From CAYUNN01 sp964607015 (GTDB taxonomy: Bacteria; Patescibacteriota; Minisyncoccia; Minisyncoccales; JAGGXC01), in NCBI GenBank assembly GCA_964607015.1, contig CAZSHN010000013.1, positions 1 through 18,822 on the forward strand: a stretch of DNA of 18,822 nt. The letters run 5' to 3'. This document shows, piece by piece, positions 11,136 to 18,774 of the stretch; the first letter of the stretch is position 1; every line of letters begins with the position of its first letter. Under the pieces are notes generated by a model. The model did no database searches. It was not told the origin of the DNA and worked only from the letters and a program-made list of their open reading frames with translations. The position numbers were made by a program, and so were the translations under genes.

Positions 11136-12308
11136 TTATATTTTAGAACGTTTTGAGATATTTAACAAAATTCCCAAGCCAATAAATTCAGATATAATAG
11201 CCGATCCTCCATAACTAATGAACGGTAACGGAATTCCAGTTAAAGGAACTAGGCTAATCATTGCACCAATATTGATAAAAGCTTGAATGGTTATCCAGGA
11301 AACAATTCCAAAAGCAGTATACTGTAAAAATTTATCATTACAGTTTCTTGCTACTTCAAAACCTTTTATTAAAAAGATAATAAAAAGAGTGATCAAAACA
11401 AAACTTCCGATGAAACCAGCTTCTTCTGCAAATATTGCAAAAACAGAATCAGACATTGTTTCTGGCAAAAAGCCAAACCTTTGCCTGCTCAATCCAAGCC
11501 CAAGCCCTTTAACACCACCAGAACCTACTGCAATCAAAGACTGTCTTAAATGATAACCAATTCCCATCGGATAAAGATCTGGATTTATAAATATCAAAAA
11601 CCTATTCATTCTATAAGGTGCAATTTTAATTAAACATAAAAGCCCTGAAATACCAGTAAAAAGACAAACTAAAACATGCCATACTGGCGCACCGGCTAAA
11701 AAATACATCAACAAAGCAGTCAAAGAAATAATACCAAAAGTACTAACATCGGGCTGAAGAATAAGAAAAACCCCTATAAAAGCAATAATCAAAATAAAGG
11801 CAAGAAATGTTTGTTTTGATTCTTTGTTAGATTTTATGAATCCTTCTATCTTTTTCTTGAAAGATGACTTTTTCAATTTTTTTCCTTTGAGAGGTTTACT
11901 TTTAAGTATATTATTTCTCTTCTCAAGCCAACTTGCCAGGTAGAGGATGAAAGTTACCTTTAAAAATTCTGATGGTTGAAATGAAAAGAATCCAAAAGAA
12001 ACCCATCTTGCTGCTCCCCAGTCTCTAGATCCTATTTTGGGAAAGAAAACCATCGTTAAAAATATCAGATTCAATACAAGTAAAGGCATAACCATCTTCC
12101 TGAGTAATGATGGCTTTATCTTAAAAAAGAAAATAGCAGCAATAATTCCTGGTAAAAAACCAAATAATATTTGGTGGTTTAAAAAATAAAAAACATTGCC
12201 ACTTTCTTCTTGGGCGGGAATAAAAGAAACACTAGCTAAAACTAATATTCCAATGATTGATAGAAGGGAAACAGTTCCTATTAAAGTATAGTCGGGCTTT
12301 TCATTCAT
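11136..12308 (-). CDS. ftsW: SEDS-family peptidoglycan glycosyltransferase FtsW
   Basis: This is a polytopic membrane protein of 390 residues with about ten helices. It has the SEDS motifs FFSFQPSEFLKV, LILQPDVSTFG, RFGFLPETMSDSVFAIFAEE and the C-terminal PLTGIPLPFISYGGSAI. SEDS proteins polymerise lipid II; the neighbours murD and murG favour FtsW (septal) over RodA. A Lys-rich loop of about 40 residues follows the fourth helix (KPLKGKKLKKSSFKKKIEGF), longer than in many homologues. The start overlaps the murD stop by 8 bases, implying coupled translation. The FtsW/RodA distinction is inference. Confidence 0.93.
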   Translation of the reverse strand: MNEKPDYTLIGTVSLLSIIGILVLASVSFIPAQEESGNVFYFLNHQILFGFLPGIIAAIFFFKIKPSLLRKMVMPLLVLNLIFLTMVFFPKIGSRDWGAARWVSFGFFSFQPSEFLKVTFILYLASWLEKRNNILKSKPLKGKKLKKSSFKKKIEGFIKSNKESKQTFLAFILIIAFIGVFLILQPDVSTFGIISLTALLMYFLAGAPVWHVLVCLFTGISGLLCLIKIAPYRMNRFLIFINPDLYPMGIGYHLRQSLIAVGSGGVKGLGLGLSRQRFGFLPETMSDSVFAIFAEEAGFIGSFVLITLFIIFLIKGFEVARNCNDKFLQYTAFGIVSWITIQAFINIGAMISLVPLTGIPLPFISYGGSAIISEFIGLGILLNISKRSKI

Positions 12309-13647
12309 TGGAAAATTCTTTTACGTATTTTTTAAACAAATCTCCTTTTTCCTTGTAATCTTTAAAAATACTAAAACTAGGAGAAGCAGTAGAAAGGAGG
12401 CATATTTTTCCTTCACCAGTTTTTTCGTAAGATATTTTTACTGCGTCCTTCATGTTATCAACCGAAAAACTTTCAGGAAGTTTTTCAATTTCTTCTCTTT
12501 GAGCAGCTAACTCTATCATTTTCCATATTCTTTCTCCAGTTGTGGGAAAAAGAATAACATTATGAATCCCGCTTTTTAAAACAACTTCTGCTAACTCGTC
12601 AAACCTTTGTTCTCTTTCATGCCCTCCAAGCATTATAGTTTCTACGTCGTTCCCCAGAGTTTCAATGGCGGCAATTGTTGCTTCTGGGATAGTTGATAAA
12701 GCATCATTATAAAATTTAATTCCTTTAAATTCTCCAACAAATTCTAATCTATGAGGAAGCGGTCTAAATTTACTGATAGCTTCTCTTATCTTTTCGTCAG
12801 GGATTTTAAAAATTCTAGCAACTGCCACTGCTGCTTTAATGTTCTCTCTGTTAAAATCTCCCTTCAAAGGAATTTCTTCAGAGCTAATTATCTCTTCAAG
12901 ATTAATAGAGCTAAAATCAATTTTTTCTGCTTTTGAAGCAAGAGCAATTTCTTTTACTAAAACATCTTTCCCATTATAGATTAAATAATCAGCTTCTTTC
13001 TGAAATTTAGTAATTTTTTCTTTTGCCTGAACATATTGTTCGAAACTAACATAATAGTCCAGATGTTCTGAGTAAATATTCAAAAAAACAGCAATCGAAG
13101 GACTTTCTTTTAATGTTGCCAACTGATGACTAGACATCTCGTAAACATAAATATCATCTCCAGTTGCTTGAGACAGAGCAGAAAGCACGGGTTTTCCAAT
13201 ATTACCTACTAAATGAGTTTTCAATCTAGATCTTCTTAAGATAACATTAATCAAGGAAGAAGTAGTACTTTTTCCTTTTGTTCCTGTAATTCCAATTATT
13301 AGGCCAGGACAATTATTTAAAAATATCTCGGTCTGAGAAGTAACTTCTACCCCTTCATTTCTTGCTTCTTCCAGTTCGTCTAAATAAAAAGGGACTCCAG
13401 GAGACTTTAGAATAACGTCATATTTTTTTAAATCATCAAGATATCCTTCCCCGAGATAAAGCTCCTTTCTTTCATCTGACTCCAAGACCCTCTTGGCTTC
13501 ATCACTCAATTTTTCAAAAGGTCTCTCGTCTGCAATCTCAAGTATTTTCTTAGGAAAAAGCTTTCTGAAAAAAATAAAACTATCTATTCCTTCTCTTCCA
13601 AAGCCCAAAATCAATATTCTTGTTTTGCCTAGGTTTTCTAATTTCAT
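12301..13647 (-). CDS. murD: UDP-N-acetylmuramoyl-L-alanine--glutamate ligase, MurD, with MurD2-like features
   Basis: The protein has the Mur ligase order: Rossmann-like domain (LILGFGREG), ATP loop TGTKGKST (121-128), GNIGKP, YEMSSHQL (169-176), the lysine of YVQAKEKI (209), and HRLEFVG (299-305) at the C-terminal domain. Canonical D-Glu-adding MurD has NDSKAT and a GG-x-x-K loop; here these read NDALST (314-319) and GGHERE (341-346), so two lysines that contact substrate in E. coli MurD are absent. With a MurL homologue nearby, addition of L-Glu (MurD2 activity) is plausible. The ATG at 13647 is chosen; a longer TTG frame from 13680 runs through the probable promoter. Confidence 0.9.
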   Translation of the reverse strand: MKLENLGKTRILILGFGREGIDSFIFFRKLFPKKILEIADERPFEKLSDEAKRVLESDERKELYLGEGYLDDLKKYDVILKSPGVPFYLDELEEARNEGVEVTSQTEIFLNNCPGLIIGITGTKGKSTTSSLINVILRRSRLKTHLVGNIGKPVLSALSQATGDDIYVYEMSSHQLATLKESPSIAVFLNIYSEHLDYYVSFEQYVQAKEKITKFQKEADYLIYNGKDVLVKEIALASKAEKIDFSSINLEEIISSEEIPLKGDFNRENIKAAVAVARIFKIPDEKIREAISKFRPLPHRLEFVGEFKGIKFYNDALSTIPEATIAAIETLGNDVETIMLGGHEREQRFDELAEVVLKSGIHNVILFPTTGERIWKMIELAAQREEIEKLPESFSVDNMKDAVKISYEKTGEGKICLLSTASPSFSIFKDYKEKGDLFKKYVKEFSNE

Positions 13648-13655
13648 ATTAATTA

Positions 13656-13664
13656 AAAATAGCA
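13656..13664 (-). promoter_or_regulatory. Possible extended -10 promoter (TGC-TATTTT) of the murD operon
   Basis: TGCTATTTT on the minus strand ends 8 nt before the murD ATG, and no Shine-Dalgarno is present. The terminator at 13692-13710 upstream implies that a promoter must lie in this short gap. Confidence 0.45.
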
Positions 13665-13691
13665 CAAAATAAGGCAACAATAAAGATGAAA

Positions 13692-13710
13692 AACCGAGGA
13701 AAACTCGGTT
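13692..13710 (-). terminator. Intrinsic terminator between the 13741-14578 pair and murD
   Basis: AACCGAG (13692-13698) pairs with CTCGGTT (13704-13710), 5-nt loop, followed on the minus strand by TTTCATC. It ends the two-gene unit read from 14578. Confidence 0.75.
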
Positions 13711-13740
13711 AATTAAAGAAAATAGCTAAGGATTTAAAAA

Positions 13741-14274
13741 TTATATTGACTGATAAGAATCAATAATTTTAGAAACAAAATCTTCGTCTGATATTTCCCC
13801 ATTACTATAATCTTCTACCCATTTTTCTGCGATATGCCAGGTACCCTTAATATCTTCTTCGTTATCTTTAATTGTTGCCTCAAACCTACCCACATCCCAT
13901 TCATTATAATTCTTAATACCAATAAAAGTTCCGGCAATAAGCGCCATTTCTTTCTCAAAACTTCCTTCTTCTGACTTTGTTTCGTATTTGAGCGCCAGTG
14001 TTCTTCCTTCTTCTTGCTCTTCTATTGAAAGAGTAAAATCATCAAATCCATTTTTCAATAGTTGATTTTTCATTGTTTGGAGAGCAAAACTATCATATGG
14101 ATTTTTCTCTTCTTCTTGCTCTTCTTCTTGGCTATTGTTGCTTGCTAAATTGTTATTATTTTCTCCTGCTATCACACTAAGAACAAGACTTCCACCTAGG
14201 GAGAAAACAATCAATAAAATTACAACCAATAAAAATCTATTTTTTGAGAATTTTTTAATTATTTCATTGTTCAT
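13741..14274 (-). CDS. Membrane-anchored extracytoplasmic protein, unknown function
   Basis: The 177-residue product has a basic N-terminus, one membrane helix (about 14-36), a low-complexity Asn/Glu linker (ENNNNLASNNSQEEEQEEEK), then a folded domain of about 120 residues with several aromatic residues (TWHIAEKWVEDYSNGEISDE). It is probably a signal-anchored protein with its domain outside. Its start overlaps the end of the 14264-14578 gene by 11 bases, so the two are translated from one mRNA and may act together. No family is recognised. Confidence 0.7.
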   Translation of the reverse strand: MNNEIIKKFSKNRFLLVVILLIVFSLGGSLVLSVIAGENNNNLASNNSQEEEQEEEKNPYDSFALQTMKNQLLKNGFDDFTLSIEEQEEGRTLALKYETKSEEGSFEKEMALIAGTFIGIKNYNEWDVGRFEATIKDNEEDIKGTWHIAEKWVEDYSNGEISDEDFVSKIIDSYQSI

Positions 14275-14578
14275 TTTCTTTTTCTTTTTTTAAAAACCCG
14301 AATTTTTTAAGATAACCTAATTCTTCTTTTTTCTGTTTGTATTGATAAAGAGAAATAACCGTAAAGGCAACCATTAGAAAAAGCCATAAATATAATTCTA
14401 ACCTAAAACCATTTCTAACTACTGATATAAAGAACATTACCGAAGTAATAATTGAAAATACTCTCCACCAGTCTTTTTTAAACTTTTGCCATTCTCTCTG
14501 AACCTTATTCCATTCTTCTCCTGCTTTTTCTAGTTTTTCTTCTATTTCTTTGGTTTGTTTCTCTTTTATCAAATCCAT
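14264..14578 (-). CDS. Small membrane protein with N-terminal coiled coil, unknown function
   Basis: The 104-residue product begins with a charged amphipathic helix (IKEKQTKEIEEKLEKAGEEW, likely coiled coil). Two membrane helices follow (about 41-55 and 61-79), then a basic tail ending in Lys/Glu. Both termini should be cytoplasmic. The ATG at 14578 lies 6 nt after TAAAAT with a TTGACT -35, so the mRNA is probably leaderless. It is first in a two-gene unit with the anchored protein downstream. No family is recognised. Confidence 0.65.
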   Translation of the reverse strand: MDLIKEKQTKEIEEKLEKAGEEWNKVQREWQKFKKDWWRVFSIITSVMFFISVVRNGFRLELYLWLFLMVAFTVISLYQYKQKKEELGYLKKFGFLKKEKENEQ

Positions 14579-14584
14579 TTAATT

Positions 14585-14612
14585 ATTTTATTTTTAAATA
14601 ATAATTAGTCAA
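14585..14612 (-). promoter_or_regulatory. Promoter TTGACT-16-TAAAAT, leaderless spacing
   Basis: TTGACT at 14607-14612, TAAAAT at 14585-14590 on the minus strand, 6 nt to the ATG at 14578. The -35 and -10 together make this one of the clearest leaderless candidates in the window. Confidence 0.65.
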
Positions 14613-14657
14613 GGATTTATTAATCTATATTAGCACAAAGAAAAATAAATTAAAGAA

Positions 14658-15452
14658 TTAAATAAAAATTGAAAAAATTGTTATCAATGCAAAAAGAAAA
14701 ACAAACCAACCAAAGTTTAATTTCTTAGCTGTTTTTAAGAGAAAGTGAATGGTTAAAAATCCAAAGATAAAAGAGAAAAATAATCCAATTAAATTTTGAT
14801 CTGAAAAAGTTAATTTGTCTAAATTAACAAAAATATTACCAGCAAGTATTACCGGTAAACTCATTAAAAAGCTCAATCGCAAAGCATGAGTTTCTTTGAA
14901 TTTCCTCAAAAGAAAAGTAGCTACTGTTAAACCTGAACGAGAGAGCCCAGGAAGAATTGAAGCTCCCTGAGCGATACCAAGAATAAGACCGTCTTTTTTA
15001 CTAAGGTCAATTATTTCCTTGCTTCCATCATTTTTTTTCTTGAATTGAAAGAAAGCAGTGAGCAATAATAAGATTCCGACGAAAAGAGTTATTCCTTTTC
15101 CTTCTAGCGATAAGTCTTTTCCAAACCAATCTATCATCTTAAGAATAATAATTCCCACTATCCCACTAACGATAGAAGCTATGATATAAAACTGAACTAA
15201 TATCTTTCCTTCCTTCTCTGCTTTTTTGTAATTAAAAAAGTTTTTTAAAAGATAGACCACCTCTTTTCTAAGATAAAGCAAAGCAGCGAAGAAAGTTCCG
15301 AGGTGTAAAAACAAAGCATATCTTATTAATTCACCTGCTGCCAAATCTCCGTTAAAAAAACTAACCTTGGCAAGAATAATAGCTCCTTCTGAACTAATAG
15401 GAAGCCATTCTGCTACTCCTTGAATAATACCTAAAACAATTGACTCAGTCAT
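14658..15452 (-). CDS. uppP: Undecaprenyl-diphosphatase UppP (BacA family) with variant active-site motif
   Basis: UppP removes a phosphate from undecaprenyl diphosphate to regenerate the carrier for cell-wall precursors. The 264-residue polytopic protein shows both family motifs: GIIQGVAEWLPISSEGA (8-24) and LPGLSRSGLT with its conserved arginine. The usual first motif is EGLTEFLPVSSTGH; here the first Glu is Gln11 and the His is Ala24, while Glu15 and the serine pair remain. Activity should therefore be tested, but membrane topology and the second motif are typical. It overlaps rdgB by 4 bases (ATGA), so translation is coupled. Confidence 0.88.
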   Translation of the reverse strand: MTESIVLGIIQGVAEWLPISSEGAIILAKVSFFNGDLAAGELIRYALFLHLGTFFAALLYLRKEVVYLLKNFFNYKKAEKEGKILVQFYIIASIVSGIVGIIILKMIDWFGKDLSLEGKGITLFVGILLLLTAFFQFKKKNDGSKEIIDLSKKDGLILGIAQGASILPGLSRSGLTVATFLLRKFKETHALRLSFLMSLPVILAGNIFVNLDKLTFSDQNLIGLFFSFIFGFLTIHFLLKTAKKLNFGWFVFLFALITIFSIFI

Positions 15453-16012
15453 GATTGATTCAAATTATAAAGATAATCTTTAACTTTTATTAAAGCAATT
15501 TTTCTCATTGAAGTTTCGTGTTTTTCTTGAGGAGTCATTTCAGCAAAGGTTTTGTTACAACCCTCAGGGATAAAAATAGGATCCCAGCCAAAACCATTTT
15601 CTCCTTTCGGCTCAGAAGAAATGGTTCCTTTGCAATTTCCTTTAAATGTTTTTACTTCATTGTTTATACAAAGCGCAAATTGAACTTCAGCAACAGCAGT
15701 TCTATCTTGATAAGAATTAATTAACTGGCACAAACCTTCATTTCCCAGGGATTTTAGAAACCATTTAATAAAAGGGCCTGGAAGCTCTTTTAAAGCATTG
15801 AAGCTCAGAGATATATCTTCCACCAGAACCGGCTTTTCAACCTCTCTATAGGCCTTTCTCGCCTTTTCAGCCACTATCTCACTCAGATCAAGAGATTGAA
15901 TCTCTGGAATATCAAGACTCAGATGTTTAACAGGAAAATCAAAGAAATCCCTCAAATATTTAGCTTTGCCGGGATTACTTGTGATAAAAAATATTTCTTC
16001 TATTTTACTCAT
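15449..16012 (-). CDS. rdgB: Non-canonical purine NTP pyrophosphatase, RdgB/HAM1 family
   Basis: The enzyme hydrolyses ITP, dITP and XTP to monophosphates, keeping damaged purines out of nucleic acids. Family motifs are present in order: FITSNPGKAKYLRDFF (substrate loop), VEDISLSFNAL (normally DDSGLxVxAL), GFGWDPIFIP, and MTPQEKHETSMRKIA. Length of 187 is normal. The ATG at 16012 is preferred, because it forms an ATGA overlap with the stop of the PspC-domain gene; a TTG two codons upstream is less likely. The gene is in a translationally coupled chain with pspC-like and uppP genes. Confidence 0.93.
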   Translation of the reverse strand: MSKIEEIFFITSNPGKAKYLRDFFDFPVKHLSLDIPEIQSLDLSEIVAEKARKAYREVEKPVLVEDISLSFNALKELPGPFIKWFLKSLGNEGLCQLINSYQDRTAVAEVQFALCINNEVKTFKGNCKGTISSEPKGENGFGWDPIFIPEGCNKTFAEMTPQEKHETSMRKIALIKVKDYLYNLNQS

Positions 16013-16434
16013 AAACAACTGCTCTTTTCTTTTCTAAAGGCAATTATGAAGCCAAGAAATATTAAAGCTATTGCCCAAAGAATACTCCAGTTAATCCATT
16101 CTCCAGGAAAAAATTCCTCTAAGAGAAGCAAAAAACCAATAAAGGTAATGAACAAACCAAAAATAGTTCTTTTGTCTAAAGGGCAATATTCTAGCTTGCC
16201 GATTTCTTTTTCTTTTGGCTCTTCAACCCTTTCAGAGTCTATTGGTTCTTTGGGTAAAATAATTGCTAAAAGAATATAGAGCAAAAGTCCAATTCCTGCA
16301 CTAAGAAAAAGGAGAATAAACCCAATCCTTATTAAAATAGGATCTATATTGAAATATTCTCCTAAGCCTCCACATACTCCAGCAATTACTTTATCGTCCC
16401 GAGAACGATAAAGTTTTTTACTTTCTTTTGTCAT
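16009..16434 (-). CDS. PspC-domain membrane protein
   Basis: Residues about 6-62 form a PspC domain: KKLYRSRDDKVIAGVCGGLG, EYFNIDPILIRIGFILL and LLYILLAIILPKEP are textbook family motifs. A charged linker follows, then two further membrane helices (LFITFIGFLLLLEEFF and SILWAIALIFLGFIIAF) resembling the LiaI/LiaF-type membrane region. PspC domains sense envelope stress or act as toxins in different bacteria; here no psp operon is nearby. It lies 4 nt after the bS22-like gene and overlaps rdgB by 4 nt. Confidence 0.9.
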   Translation of the reverse strand: MTKESKKLYRSRDDKVIAGVCGGLGEYFNIDPILIRIGFILLFLSAGIGLLLYILLAIILPKEPIDSERVEEPKEKEIGKLEYCPLDKRTIFGLFITFIGFLLLLEEFFPGEWINWSILWAIALIFLGFIIAFRKEKSSCL

Positions 16435-16438
16435 AGAT

Positions 16439-16531
16439 TTATTTTTTACTCTTATGTCTTCTTTTTTTTCTTTGAGTCTTAAGCTTGTGCTTTCTCATTT
16501 TTCTTTTCTTCTGCTTCTTTTTTGTTCCCAT
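16439..16531 (-). CDS. bS22/mS38-like small ribosomal protein (AURKAIP1/COX24 type)
   Basis: The frame from ATG 16531 to TAA 16439 encodes only 30 residues: MGTKKKQKKRKMRKHKLKTQ then RKKRRHKSKK. Almost every residue is Lys, Arg or His. The core KRKMRKHKLKTQRKKRRHK resembles the AURKAIP1/COX24 family, which includes mitochondrial mS38 and actinobacterial bS22, short peptides bound to small-subunit rRNA. Chance production of a 30-codon frame of this composition is possible in A-rich DNA, but the order K-M-x-K-H-K followed by a second basic cluster is specific. It sits 4 nt upstream of the PspC-domain gene. No Shine-Dalgarno is seen. Confidence 0.75.
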   Translation of the reverse strand: MGTKKKQKKRKMRKHKLKTQRKKRRHKSKK

Positions 16532-16570
16532 AATCAATTAATAGTTTTACTAATTAGAATAATAAGACCT

Positions 16571-16849
16571 TTACTTTTTAAATTTTTCCTGACAATTAAT
16601 AGCTTCTTTAATACAATCTTCTGGATCATATCCTAAATCATCACACCAAAGGATAGTAGAGAAAATAATATTTCCTAATTCCTTTTTTAATTCTTGGTCA
16701 TTATGAATTTCTTTATCCTTTTCTGCATTTCTTTCCCAGCGACAAATATCTCCATAGACTTTACCCATTCTAATAATAATTTGAGAAAGAGTTAATTTTT
16801 CCTCTCCCCAAATTTCTCTTCCTTTTTTTAATAATTTCTCTATTTCCAT
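16571..16849 (-). CDS. MazG-like nucleotide pyrophosphohydrolase fold protein
   Basis: The 92-residue, all-helical protein resembles the MazG-like NTP-PPase family. KLTLSQIIIRMGKVYGDI forms the first helices, and ELKKELGNIIFSTILWCDDL is the metal-binding region, where the family norm is EELGD followed later by D. Here the Asp after ELG is Asn60, but Asp70 and Asp71 could still bind magnesium. Homologues hydrolyse non-canonical or signalling nucleotides; the substrate is unknown. TATAAT stands only 4 nt before the ATG, so the mRNA start is unclear. The gene follows the MurL-type gene by 19 nt and may be cotranscribed. Confidence 0.78.
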   Translation of the reverse strand: MEIEKLLKKGREIWGEEKLTLSQIIIRMGKVYGDICRWERNAEKDKEIHNDQELKKELGNIIFSTILWCDDLGYDPEDCIKEAINCQEKFKK

Positions 16850-16868
16850 TTAGATTATAATATATGAA

Positions 16869-18200
16869 TTAATACTTTTCAGCAAATTTTTCAACTTTTT
16901 TATTTTTTGGCAGTATCTTTCTCTCAAAATATTTTAACAAAACAGGAATTTCTTCTTTCATTCTTGCCTTTTCCCAGCTCAAATAAAAAGCAACAAGACT
17001 GTCTTCGGTAGTGCCAACACATTCAAAGGGTTTGAAATCCTTTTCTCCTACAAGTTGTTCCATCAAAGGAATTAACTTCTTATCTTTAAACAAGTTCTTG
17101 CCAAAAATATCATCTAATTGATTATCATTTAAGAAAGGATAAAGACAGGCATAGACAAAAAGACACTTGGAACACTTATTACACCAATGACCAGTTTTTT
17201 TCTTCTTTCCAGATTTTGTTTTAAAAGCCTCATTACAGCTTACAAAATCAGAAAAATACTGAGGAAATTTTGAAAAAAGCTTAACAATCTGAATTTCATT
17301 CAACGGCCTTAAAAAACTAAAATAATCTAACTGGTCTGCTAAGTATCTTTTAGAATACTTTCTAAATCTTTTCTCAAACCGATAACTTTTAGAATATTGA
17401 TGATTTATCTCTTTTCCTAGATACTTTACATTTCCTTCATTAGAGCTTTCCTCATTAGAGACAGCAACATATTTATAATCAAAGATAACTGCTAAAACAG
17501 CTGTTAAGAAAGCAAGGTAAGCAGAAAAAGGAGTATGTCCATTTAAAAATCCTTTATTATTTAATTGAAGCAATTTCTTATCAATTTTCCTTTCAACTAT
17601 TAAAGGATTTTCGCATCCTCCAATCTTCATTACTTTTTTAGCTGAGCTGGTCGGATTTAAAGAGAAACATTTAATATCTTTTTTTGTATTTTTAAGTAAT
17701 TCCAGTGTTACAATTGAATCTTTTCCTCCGCCAATAGGAATAATAAATCGATTTCTTAATCTCTTTGAATGTTTATTCAAGTCTTTAATACTAAGTTTCT
17801 CTGCTTCAATCTTAAGAAAATCTTTTCCTCTCCAATCAATCTTATTCTCATAAAAGAACTGACCCAGCCCATTATGGATTAAATCGATCCACCACTTAAT
17901 TTGATCTTTGTTAAGATTCCCTGCTTTTACTTCAATTACTGGTGAACAGGTTGCCTTCCAATAACTTATCATCTCTATTAAACCAAGATGAAAAACTAAA
18001 TTATCCAATTCTTTTTCATCAATATCATCCATTCTTTTTTTATCCACTCTCTTAATAGTTACCTTTGGATTGAATTTAATATCAGGCTCAATTAAAAATT
18101 TAAAAGAAATAACAAGACTACCTCTTGTTAATTTATAAGAGTAACTTTCGTAAATAAACTTAGGATATTTTTTCCTTAATTTTTTTATCTTATTTGACAT
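16869..18200 (-). CDS. murL: MurL-type UDP-MurNAc-L-Ala-L-Glu epimerase
   Basis: The 443-residue protein contains a PP-loop-like ATP site PIGGGKDSIVTLELL (GGGKDS 157-162), NEESSNEGN (249-257), NHQYSKS (266-272), a cysteine cluster HWCNKCSKC (340-346) and FECVGTTEDSLVAF (392-405). This motif set and length match MurL, the ATP-dependent enzyme first described in Xanthomonas that converts the terminal L-Glu of UDP-MurNAc-L-Ala-L-Glu to D-Glu. Its partner MurD2 adds L-Glu; the murD of this window lacks two typical D-Glu-site lysines. The call rests on recalled family motifs rather than an alignment. Another PP-loop enzyme is the alternative. Confidence 0.8.
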   Translation of the reverse strand: MSNKIKKLRKKYPKFIYESYSYKLTRGSLVISFKFLIEPDIKFNPKVTIKRVDKKRMDDIDEKELDNLVFHLGLIEMISYWKATCSPVIEVKAGNLNKDQIKWWIDLIHNGLGQFFYENKIDWRGKDFLKIEAEKLSIKDLNKHSKRLRNRFIIPIGGGKDSIVTLELLKNTKKDIKCFSLNPTSSAKKVMKIGGCENPLIVERKIDKKLLQLNNKGFLNGHTPFSAYLAFLTAVLAVIFDYKYVAVSNEESSNEGNVKYLGKEINHQYSKSYRFEKRFRKYSKRYLADQLDYFSFLRPLNEIQIVKLFSKFPQYFSDFVSCNEAFKTKSGKKKKTGHWCNKCSKCLFVYACLYPFLNDNQLDDIFGKNLFKDKKLIPLMEQLVGEKDFKPFECVGTTEDSLVAFYLSWEKARMKEEIPVLLKYFERKILPKNKKVEKFAEKY

Positions 18201-18233
18201 AAGTTATTTTCCGTAGCAAACTAAATATGGAGG

Positions 18234-18289
18234 CTAGTTCCTTAAAATCTCCAGTCTCCAGGAGGTGTTTGAAGTCAAGGAGAAACTAG
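18234..18289 (+). promoter_or_regulatory. Possible hairpin masking the ribosome binding site of the 18289-18774 gene
   Basis: CTAGTT (18234-18239) can pair with AACTAG (18284-18289) and CCTT (18240-18243) with AAGG (18277-18280), leaving a 3-base bulge. This would bury the Shine-Dalgarno AAGGAG and the first base of the GTG start. Expression might thus be controlled by structure or a ligand. By-eye folding only. Confidence 0.3.
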
Positions 18290-18774
18290 TGTATATAAAG
18301 AAAAACTGGATAGAAGAGCCTTCTCTGATAGTGTTCGTTTTTACCTATCTCTATACCCTGATTCTTATCGCCATGATCATTACGGATTATCTGACAAAAG
18401 ATTTCCGTACCCCAGACGAAATAATCCATGTCTATCAATGGCTACTCGCTGTATACGTAACTTTCAAAGCAAGCGATCGTTGGATTTTAAAAGTAAAGTG
18501 GAAATCAAGAAGCGGTGAATTCTTTGTTGTTGCTTGGTTATTATTAACAACAGCAATGTGTCTTTCAGAATACTACACAAACGGATTGTACACTACTCCT
18601 CCTGCTACCATCAACATCACCAAAGAGGTATTAATAATTTTCGCCTTTTCAAGAGCCTTAAAATATCTTTACAAAAAACTAACCGAGGAAGAGAAAAAAC
18701 ATCCACCACCTGTCAACGATTTAAATATTCAAAAAAACAACTTTGGGCCTACAAGAATAATACTAGAAAATTAA
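18289..18774 (+). CDS. Small polytopic membrane protein, unknown function
   Basis: The 161-residue product has about four hydrophobic segments: SLIVFVFTYLYTLILIAMII, a second near IIHVYQWLLAVYVTF, a third FFVVAWLLLTTAMC, and a fourth EVLIIFAFSRALKYLY. A charged hydrophilic tail rich in Lys/Glu and Pro follows. The GTG at 18289 is chosen because AAGGAG lies 6 nt before it; a GTG at 18265 has no ribosome site. Unlike its neighbours it is on the plus strand and uses CGT for arginine and more C-ending codons, which may indicate different expression or origin. No family is recognised. Confidence 0.65.
   Translation: MYIKKNWIEEPSLIVFVFTYLYTLILIAMIITDYLTKDFRTPDEIIHVYQWLLAVYVTFKASDRWILKVKWKSRSGEFFVVAWLLLTTAMCLSEYYTNGLYTTPPATINITKEVLIIFAFSRALKYLYKKLTEEEKKHPPPVNDLNIQKNNFGPTRIILEN

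Noticed and set aside
13648..13680. N-terminal extension of MurD from TTG 13680
   Set aside because: The extension is hydrophobic, not found in MurD, lacks a ribosome site and runs through the likely -10 region.
16016..16018. TTG start for rdgB two codons upstream
   Set aside because: The ATG at 16012 forms the ATGA overlap with the preceding gene and matches the usual family N-terminus.
16454..16636. 60-codon plus-strand frame
   Set aside because: It is the complement of the Lys-rich bS22-like gene and part of the MazG-like gene, giving artificial Leu/Phe/Ser-rich translation.
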